From: Prunella strophiata | Lineage: Eukaryota; Chordata; Aves; Passeriformes; Prunellidae | Direction of reading: 5' to 3' | Assembly (NCBI GenBank): GCA_036583965.1 | Contig: JAZBQD010000014.1 | Location: 4,062,191-4,126,190 of the forward strand | DNA: 64,000 nucleotides | Part shown: positions 59,401 through 64,000 of the stretch, in pieces | How the letters are laid out: the number at the start of each line of letters is the position of its first letter | Position numbering within the stretch: position 1 is the first letter of the stretch | The notes under the pieces: generated by a model | What the model saw: the letters and a program-made list of their open reading frames with translations, nothing else | What the model was told of the DNA's origin: nothing | Databases searched by the model: none | Translations under genes and position numbers: made by a program

Positions 59401-59504
59401 GACAGAGAATGTAAGCACAACCATCAGTGGGCTAAAATTATTTTCCTTTTGGAAACTGTTCAGGCTTCATTTCAGCTTGCTTAGTAACTGTGTAGTGCAG
59501 AAGG

Positions 59505-59548
<44 letters not shown>

Positions 59549-62500
59549 TCTTGCCAATGGTTTAATTGTGTGTAAGATGCAACAGGAGCATCCAGTGGTA
59601 GGGAAAAGTCAGAGGTTTGAAGGTGCTTGAAAATCAAATGTGGAAGTAAAAACTGACTATTTTATGAATGGAAAAGGAGCTGCTTAAATATCTGGTAACT
59701 GCATATAGTTCAATGAAGAATTGTTTAAATGTTTATAAAATACAGAAAGGTGGATATGAAGCTGAATTTGCAAAATAAAAGTAGGGAGTTGAGCAAAACC
59801 TCATAGAAAAGAGAGAAACTTCATAATACAGTGGAAGATAGCCTCTGGTGCTGTCTGTGGGAAAGAATGAACTCTAAGGATAGAAACATGCAAGGAGTCC
59901 TGAATCCAGGAGACTGGATCTTTGTTAGAGGCTTGGCACTGAGGTTAAACACAGAGCACAAAGGCAGTGCAAGAACTTGCTGAATAGAGGCTGCTTTTCC
60001 ACATGGCTGTTTCATAGCACCAATATATCGTTCCTCACATAATTAAATTTTCAACTCCTCATTCAGGAAGCTGCTCCAGCAGTGCATCTTCAGCTGCAGT
60101 AGTCAGAAATACAGAAAGATAAGGGATTGTTAAAAACTTCCTAAGCATCTCCTGAGCTCCTTGTGTGATACCCAGTCTTGCTGTTGGAGTGTGAAATTCT
60201 CCAGAGTTAGTTTTGCCGATGAGGAAATGCAAGAGGAAAGCTTGGCTATGTTCTGTTTCTGTAACTGCATGTTTTTCCTCCACAGAAATACAGAGAATAT
60301 GCAAATTACATGTCAAGCTTGCTTTCTGGGGTGTAAGTGTGGCCCAGTTGTAGGAACACAGTAGGAAATGTCAGAATGTGCCTGTTGGTGTCTGATGTGG
60401 TTATCCTTCAGATCAAGTAGTAAAAGCCCCAACATTTTAAGGTTGACCTCTTGACTTTTCTTGGAGAATTTCCAGGTTGGCTTCTTGTCCATCAGTGTGT
60501 GTTGAATGAAAATGGAAGGTTTAGACAGTTGTCAGAGGCTTTTTCTGAAAAGAGTGAGGGGTGTGATGTTCTCCAGTAATAACTGACTCCAGTTTTCTGC
60601 AGCCTTTCCAGAGGAGTGAGTGTTCCCAAGTCATTTCTATGGTTAATGTGAATGGTGTTTGAATATTATTTCCAGAAGCAGATACACCTTTGTGTTAATG
60701 AAATAATTTTCATTGGGACTGTGCTCTTTTTTTTTCTTTTTTTTTTTTTTTTTTTTTTTTCTCCCTCTTGGTTTTTTTAAGAGTTCTAAGTAGGTATTTA
60801 TGTAACTGAAGAAAGGGTGGTCACTGTCACTGAGCACAGGACAGTATTCACATGTTCTGTTAGAGATTGATCAACGAACTTGGCATTTCATATCCTTGTT
60901 TAGAATTCTTTGCCTACCTGAATAATGCAATTTCATCTGTTCATACTGCTTTAAAAGTCTCCCTAAATTCTGGCTAATGGTGTGAAAGCCAATAGAAACT
61001 TCTTGCACAAGTGCTCCAAAAAAGCTGTTGCTTATTGCACAACTTCACTTTGGTTTTGAATTGATAGTACACAAGAGAGAGAACCTTGGTCTGGCAAAAA
61101 TTGTATTTTTGCACCTAACTTGTCCTAATTTCAAAATACAGGGCTTGACTAAAACTATTGTCTTCATAACATTTCCTTCATGGATTGCATTGAGTTTTTC
61201 CAGCCTTCTGATATTTGCTTCTGTGGTTGCAAACATACAGTTGTAGAACTGTCTGCCTGGCTCAAAATGTATTATTGTTAGAAGAAAAGCAGAAAGGCCC
61301 TGGTTGAACCAGCACCTTCCTAATTGCTACATAATGACAGCTAAACATGGCCTTGGGAAATGTCTGCAGAGCTTTTGTAGGAAGAGAACACAAGTTCTAA
61401 CTGACTGTGACAGGATTACAGGGATAACTCATACATGTCCATGGATAATATGAGGCACAAGAGATTTTCTTTTTAAGTCTCCTTGGATCCAGAAGTTCAA
61501 AGAGACATCTCTGCCTAGTTTGTCTTAAAACAGAATAAACAGTTGTGAGTGCACAGAAGTAATGAATGCAGAGGCTCTGCATTCCTGAGGAGTGCAGACA
61601 AGGAATAGGAAATTCAGACACTGTCATTTCATACCAACTAATGCCATCTCCTTCCTGCAGCAATGAAATAGATTAGAAGTGGTTTAGAAAGCCCTGTCTC
61701 ATTACAGCATACTGTCCCCAGCTCTGGGTAACAACCCAGAGCTTTGTTGTAGTCATTTGAAGCTTTTCTTTGAAGATTGCTCATGTTTTAAAATAGGTTG
61801 TATTTATTGTGCCAAGGTGACAAAGCAACAGAGACACAGAATAAGTAGTTTCTTTTATTACCTGCTGAGTCACCATTCTAGGATGAGTGACTGGAATAAT
61901 CACTAAAAGCTGGAGTAACAAAGGCACATATTTATGCATGGAAATTATTTTCCAGAGGCAAATTTTTTTCTTCAAATACCTTGTATTTTGACATTATATT
62001 TTTCATTCTGTTTAAGTTGTATCACATGGTGGTTTCTTTTCTTTTAGCTCTGCAGTAAATTATTATTGCTGCTTTGACAATATTGCAAGATTTTTTTTTT
62101 TAGATGATACTTTTTTCAGCATGTGCTCTTACTATCAGACTTCCATGTAGAATTAAAAGAAAAAGTTATAGCCACTATTGTGGCTGTATTAAGCTGTAAA
62201 GGGAACAACCCTTCTGCTTCTCCATCTTGGAGTATATTTTGGGATTAAAGCTCTCACTCCTCACCAGTGAGCTGCTGCTGAAAGGAATGATATATGGAAT
62301 TTTCTGTATGGTTTCCCTTGGAGTCTTGGTGCTCATGGAGTGATGTGGCCTGACTGACCCAGTAGAAAACTGCCCTGCACATGGAAGGGTTTGTGTTTAA
62401 TTAACCAGCCAATACCTCATCCTGTAAATGCAGTTTTAATCTAAGTGTTCTTCAAATTATCTCCTGAGTAATTGAAGAATTCCTTCAATTTTCAAGTCTT

Positions 62501-64000
62501 GTTTTGCTCATTCAGCAGTTTGGGCTTAAGAAGTGAGATGTATGCTGCTCTCTGACTTCATCTGGCAGAAAAGCCCTGGTTATCAATACCATTTTGCAGG
62601 CTGGGTGTTTCATGTGGAGTTTAACTTTGTAAGTGTGCCTGTCCCCTTTGGGTGTGGTTACACTGTTTCCTGCTAGTTTAGTGTATCCTAGTTTTCCTTT
62701 GGCAATATCCCTACAAGCTACTTCCTTCACTTGCTGTAACAAAGTTTTCATTTGTACATCTTTTAGTCTTAAAGATGAATATAGGGAGTAGTGTTTCTAA
62801 AAAAGTTTGGAGTGGCTTGGAAACTTTCAAAAAAGTTTTAGGTTAATCTGCTGTAGGTTTAGTTATTTGCTACCTGAATTTTGTGTTAATCTTTACAGAC
62901 CAGAGGATTTGTGTTTCTGTACAGTTATTTAGTTGTTAAATGTTTTAGAAAATTGACAATTTCAATGTTAATGGAATAACCAGAAAGGATTAAATAAAAC
63001 TTCAAGGTCCAGGGAAGGTTGCTCATAAACCTAACAAAGGTGTCTGTTAAAAAAACCCAACCAGCCAAACCTACAGAAAAATACCACACTTTTGTGTATA
63101 AGCTGTTAGTAGGTCTTTAATTAAGAAGATAAAAAAACAAGGGGATGTTGAATGTGTGGATAATGGCTTTGCCTAATGAAAGATTCAAAGTTGAATTTGA
63201 AAGAATATTGACCTCCATTGCCATTTTTGAAACAACAGAACAATGAGTCATTTATAGGTGGTGAAAATTTTCCTCGGATGGTTGTCCTCCTCCTGTCAGA
63301 GTATTGTGTCATACCTGTAAATATTTACTAAATTATACAATGTCAAATTGGTCGAAATGATCAGCCAGTCCCTACTTTGGAGTAATTTCCTCAGGTTGTC
63401 TAAGGATTCAGCTTTAAGGATACAGCAACTCTTGGGTATGAACTGTGTCATCAAGAGGCCATTCTTTTTAATCTGTCTCCAGTTTCAAAAAATCTATATG
63501 GACTAGCAAAATGTAGCTTCTGGCTAAATCCTGAAAAAACCTGTACAAGTGAACCTCTAGCAAATAACTTGGCAATGGTGTTGCTTCTTATGAATGAGAA
63601 AGTGATAGTGTCTAGGTGAAAGATTTATACAGGATATTTCCCCTGGCTAGTACCGCACAACCTTGTATTTAAAGTGGATGGGTGACTTGGTGGTGGATAG
63701 AGCTAACTCAAAGAACATTCCAGGTACAGGAGTGCTGTTTCTGTCTCAAAACTGCTGAATAAAATCAGTTTGGAAAGTTCCAGTTGGAGGATTTTTGAGT
63801 TGGCACAATTGTTATAGAACACTGTACTTCTGACAGCATTGTTTCTCAAGTCCTCAACCATAGAAACAGTGTGCTTTGCTTCCACTTGGTTATAAATATC
63901 CTGCCAATTTGGAAACATTAGTAAAGTAAGTTTAGTATTCAGCCTTTGGTTTCCCACAAAGATGACATAATTAGCATTGGAATTTCCTGCAAACCTTTCT
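32361..64000 (+). CDS. C2CD5: C2CD5, C2 domain-containing protein 5 (5' part; continues past window)
   Basis: C2CD5 (CDP138/KIAA0528) is a calcium- and phospholipid-binding cytosolic and vesicle-associated protein, an Akt substrate implicated in GLUT4 vesicle insertion. Nine constitutive coding exons join in frame: 32361-32450, 35876-35962, 37324-37495, 39489-39584, 40073-40228, 42433-42631, 45176-45327, 50668-50753 and 55291-55399. They encode residues 1-382 without gaps against the vertebrate protein as I know it (about 1000 aa). The N-terminal C2 domain (about 1-110) keeps the acidic calcium ligands D19, D26, D76, D78 and D84. R192-Q-R-L-I-S197 fits the Akt consensus RxRxxS. Residues 202-246 (GLKVLEMRGNAVVGYLQCFD...) belong to the YbjQ-related part. 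Three candidate cassette exons are listed separately. Confidence 0.96.
32570..32753. repeat. 44-49-bp tandem repeat, ~4 copies, CR1-related
   Basis: Units begin at 32570, 32619, 32666 and 32710 (spacing 49, then 44 and 44). Each contains GCGGAAYGGGCTGCCC, the CR1 phrase 'ggaacaggctgccc' in GC-enriched form. The last copy runs straight into a CR1 3' end, so the repeat seems to have grown from the CR1 edge. Confidence 0.8.
32727..32878 (+). mobile_element. CR1 LINE 3' end in C2CD5 intron 1
   Basis: 'gcggaacgggctgcccgggg' is followed by 'cggtggagccgccgtccctg', 'gaggtgttcgggactccgtg', 'tggtcggtcacagattgggc' and 'tcggtgatccccgaggtctg', then a degenerate 'ttctgtgatcagat' terminus. This is a sense CR1 3' tail whose 5' part is GC-shifted. 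Confidence 0.8.
33205..33338 (+). mobile_element. CR1 LINE 3'-end fragment
   Basis: 'aggcccaggttggatggggc' leads through 'tctgagcaatgtgatccaat' and 'cctgcccatggcagggggtt' to 'agggtcccttccaatccaag', the standard CR1 3' terminus in sense orientation, intronic. Confidence 0.85.
35876..35962 (+). CDS. C2CD5: C2CD5 exon 2
   Basis: There are twenty-nine codons, VKFGNTTFKTDVYPKSLNPQ...WFKFE, in phase 0 at both ends (acceptor TTTTTAG, donor GTAAGT). They encode the central C2 strands with the typical NPQWNSEW motif. The symmetric phase means skipping would keep the frame but destroy the C2 fold. Confidence 0.96.
35963..37323 (+). other. C2CD5: C2CD5 intron 2
   Basis: This 1.36-kb intron has consensus ends (GTAAGT...TCTCCAG) and is AT-rich. 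I see no repeat or hidden exon. Confidence 0.85.
37324..37495 (+). CDS. C2CD5: C2CD5 exon 3
   Basis: There are 172 bases, starting in phase 0 and ending in phase 1, giving residues 60-116 plus one base. VDDEELQDEPLQITVLDHDT...FPIYDTIHG includes calcium-loop aspartates D76, D78 and D84. The acceptor is CTCTCCAG and the donor GTGAGC. It is GC-richer than its flanks, as expected for a constrained exon. Confidence 0.96.
37496..39488 (+). other. C2CD5: C2CD5 intron 3
   Basis: This is a 2.0-kb AT-rich intron with short compositional open frames and no recognised repeat or exon. Confidence 0.85.
39489..39584 (+). CDS. C2CD5: C2CD5 exon 4
   Basis: There are 96 bases, phase 1 to phase 1. It completes G117 and encodes IRGEINVVVKVDLFNDLNRF...KFFC, the last C2 strand and the following linker. 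The acceptor is TTGATAG and the donor GTAAGT. Confidence 0.96.
39585..40072 (+). other. C2CD5: C2CD5 intron 4
   Basis: This short 488-bp intron has a GTAAGT donor and a TTTTGCAG acceptor. Nothing else is recognised in it. Confidence 0.85.
40073..40228 (+). CDS. C2CD5: C2CD5 exon 5 (Akt site)
   Basis: There are 156 bases, phase 1 to phase 1, reading TTSIPKCYRAVIIHGFVEEL...RQRLISLMSG. It carries R192-Q-R194-L-I-S197, matching the Akt consensus RxRxxS at the serine number reported for CDP138. The donor is GTACAC. Confidence 0.96.
40685..41015 (+). mobile_element. CR1 LINE 3' region in C2CD5 intron 5
   Basis: Sense CR1 phrases include 'gggattattcagcctagaga', 'gtggccttccagtgcctgaa', 'gcacagggtgcccagagcag', 'ccaaggccaggctggatggg' and 'gctctgaacaacctgggcta'. 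It is 5'-truncated and lacks the extreme 3' tail. Confidence 0.87.
41545..41628 (+). mobile_element. CR1 LINE 3'-terminal fragment
   Basis: 'ggagttggacttagatggtc', 'cttgtgggtcccttccagct' and 'caggaagttctgtggttctc' match the CR1 end in sense orientation. Confidence 0.75.
42433..42631 (+). CDS. C2CD5: C2CD5 exon 6
   Basis: There are 199 bases, phase 1 to phase 2. ELQRKIGLKVLEMRGNAVVG...CTLDKLSNTSAFLPACNSPS encodes the first part of the YbjQ-related core and the beginning of the Ser-rich linker. The acceptor is TTTTGTAG and the donor GTAAGT. Confidence 0.96.
42632..45175 (+). other. C2CD5: C2CD5 intron 6
   Basis: This 2.5-kb intron contains a candidate cassette exon (44105-44311) and a poly(T) run (44744-44764). 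The rest is AT-rich and unassigned. Confidence 0.8.
44105..44311 (+). CDS. C2CD5: Candidate C2CD5 cassette exon (69 codons)
   Basis: A strong pyrimidine tract and CTGTCTCAG precede 44105. In the phase required by exon 6 (phase 2) the frame is open: SPLVHPPSHGCRSTHNSPIH, then TATGSRLTQNFSVSVPTLIY and on. A GTAGGC donor at 44312 gives 207 bases and restores phase 2 for exon 7. The Ser/Thr/Pro-rich content fits this linker. Against it, the alternative donor GTACGA at 44230 would break the frame and all three plus frames are open here. The exon may therefore be shorter, or the 3' edge wrong. Confidence 0.4.
45176..45327 (+). CDS. C2CD5: C2CD5 exon 7 (Ser-rich linker)
   Basis: There are 152 bases, phase 2 to phase 1. 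It completes E267 and reads IPFNEDPNPNTYSSGPSTPL, then a stretch including SFSPSKSYSRQSSSSDTDLS, then LTPKTG. This is a disordered, Ser-rich linker with proline-directed sites (FSPS, STPL, LTPK). The acceptor is TTCTGGCAG and the donor GTAAGG. Confidence 0.96.
45328..50667 (+). other. C2CD5: C2CD5 intron 7
   Basis: This 5.3-kb AT-rich intron holds the candidate cassette exon 48177-48371. Moderately GC-rich sequence at 49.57-49.86 kb has open frames on both strands but no recognisable product. No CR1 is seen. Confidence 0.8.
48177..48371 (+). CDS. C2CD5: Candidate C2CD5 cassette exon (65 codons)
   Basis: A long pyrimidine tract ending TCCTCCACAG precedes 48177 and GTAGGA follows 48371. The 195 bases are phase 1 to phase 1, matching the junction between exons 7 and 8, and stay open in that frame: APSPQGPRIFLFPSSPTLSC, then ...SSHVSPVVLRKSVSFTEELL and LAAS. 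The insert would extend the Ser/Pro-rich linker and add RKSVSF, a basophilic kinase-like site. Optional exons in this linker are plausible for C2CD5, but I cannot confirm this one from memory. Confidence 0.62.
50668..50753 (+). CDS. C2CD5: C2CD5 exon 8
   Basis: There are 86 bases, phase 1 to phase 0. It completes G318 and encodes MGSGSAGKEGGPFKTLLRQQ then TQSALEQR. The acceptor is TTCTTCAG and the donor GTAAGG. It is a short linker exon, conserved in sequence with the vertebrate protein. Confidence 0.95.
50754..55290 (+). other. C2CD5: C2CD5 intron 8
   Basis: This 4.5-kb AT-rich intron contains an antisense CR1 tail (about 52468-52570), a poly(T) run near 54408-54429 and a more GC-rich patch at 51.5-51.75 kb. 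No further exon is recognised. Confidence 0.82.
52468..52570 (-). mobile_element. CR1 LINE 3'-terminal fragment (antisense)
   Basis: 'ataaaatcccagaatactga' leads to 'cttattccaaccaccctgcc', 'ttgggcagggacacattcca' and 'tgagaccgggttgctcaaat', the reversed CR1 3' end. Confidence 0.85.
55291..55399 (+). CDS. C2CD5: C2CD5 exon 9 (last constitutive exon in window)
   Basis: There are 109 bases, phase 0 to phase 1, giving residues 347-382: EFPFFTLTTFPPGFLVHIGG, VVSARSVKLL and DRIHNP plus one G. The acceptor is ATGCCAACAG and the donor GTAGGT. It begins the next YbjQ-related segment (GGVVSARSVKLL). The following constitutive exon (expected DEPETRDAWW...) is not in the window. Confidence 0.96.
55465..55793. 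repeat. 85-bp minisatellite, ~3.9 copies
   Basis: The landmark TCTGTTCCAGCAGTGCACAG recurs at 55522, 55607, 55692 and 55771, giving spacings of 85, 85 and 79 (a 6-bp deletion in the last). Units differ by a few substitutions. It starts about 65 bp after the exon 9 donor. Open frames across it on both strands, including a 173-aa minus-strand one, are repeat artefacts. Confidence 0.9.
57449..57514 (+). CDS. C2CD5: Candidate C2CD5 cassette exon (22 codons)
   Basis: A branch-point-like CTACTAAT about 25 bases upstream and GAACTCAG precede 57449; GTATTT follows 57514. The 66 bases are phase 1 to phase 1, exactly matching the end of exon 9, and are open: AFVGIMGNTRSYKLLDWNSF then NS. The protein-like composition in otherwise stop-rich AT DNA, correct phase at both ends and good splice signals support an optional 22-residue insert after RIHNP. 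I cannot confirm from memory that a transcript includes it. Confidence 0.6.
58312..58335. repeat. 24-bp perfect palindrome centred on CAGCTG
   Basis: TTCCTTCTACAG is followed immediately by its exact reverse complement CTGTAGAAGGAA, with no spacer. It lies in C2CD5 intron 9. The centre is an E-box-type CAGCTG; no transposon context is recognised. Confidence 0.9.
59508..59541 (-). repeat. Poly(T) tract, 34 bases
   Basis: An uninterrupted run of T in C2CD5 intron 9. Similar shorter runs occur at 44744-44764, about 54408-54429 and about 60739-60760. No source element is recognised next to it. Confidence 0.9.

Larger units (their letters stand above)
55400..64000 (+). other. C2CD5: C2CD5 intron 9 (continues past window)
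   Basis: At least 8.6 kb of intron lies here. It starts with a GC-rich 85-bp tandem repeat (about 55465-55793) and then becomes AT-rich. It holds a candidate cassette exon (57449-57514), a 24-bp perfect palindrome (58312-58335) and poly(T) runs at 59508-59541 and 60739-60760. I searched by eye for the next expected exon and did not find it. Confidence 0.8.

Noticed and set aside
57515..64000. Next constitutive C2CD5 exon (expected to begin DEPETRDAWW)
   Set aside because: Searched for the W-W coding signature and flanking acceptor by eye and did not find it; it presumably lies beyond the window.

Overview
This is vertebrate nuclear DNA, almost certainly from a bird. The genes are split by consensus GT-AG introns. 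The interspersed repeats are nearly all CR1-type LINE fragments whose 3' ends read like the avian CR1 terminus, and there is one short solo LTR. Promoter islands are GC-rich and carry many minisatellites. The protein segments match two vertebrate genes that also lie head-to-head in other vertebrates: ETNK1 (ethanolamine kinase 1) and C2CD5 (C2 domain-containing protein 5, CDP138/KIAA0528). These identifications rest on recognising the protein sequences; no database search was run.

Layout. Positions 1-9246 are the 5' part of ETNK1 on the minus strand: coding exon 1 (9091-9246), a 9 kb intron 1, and the first 25 bases of exon 2 at the window edge (1-25). Just upstream of ETNK1 lies the most striking feature, a two-part array of a 19-bp unit (9460-11454). 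It has 52 exact copies of a GC-box-containing type A followed by 53 exact copies of type B, and ends against a 36-base poly(A) tract. From 11.5 to 32.2 kb is intergenic DNA with CR1 fragments, a CpG-rich island with no recognised gene (about 28.64-29.56 kb) that carries a 25-unit G-quadruplex-prone pentanucleotide, and a 305-bp solo LTR with a 6-bp target duplication inserted in a CR1. From 32361 to the window end is the 5' part of C2CD5 on the plus strand: nine constitutive coding exons (residues 1-382, then one base of the next codon) plus three candidate in-frame cassette exons (44105-44311, 48177-48371, 57449-57514). The gene continues beyond the window.

The two genes are divergently transcribed, with start codons 23.1 kb apart, so they do not share a core promoter. 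ETNK1 starts the CDP-ethanolamine route to phosphatidylethanolamine. C2CD5 is a calcium- and phospholipid-binding Akt substrate linked to GLUT4 vesicle insertion. I see no prokaryotic-type system, no tRNA or rRNA gene and no CRISPR. Most long open frames are products of GC-rich tandem repeats or CR1 remnants. The observations most worth following up are the ETNK1-proximal 19-bp array, the phase-symmetric cassette exons, the LTR-in-CR1 insertion and the unassigned CpG island.
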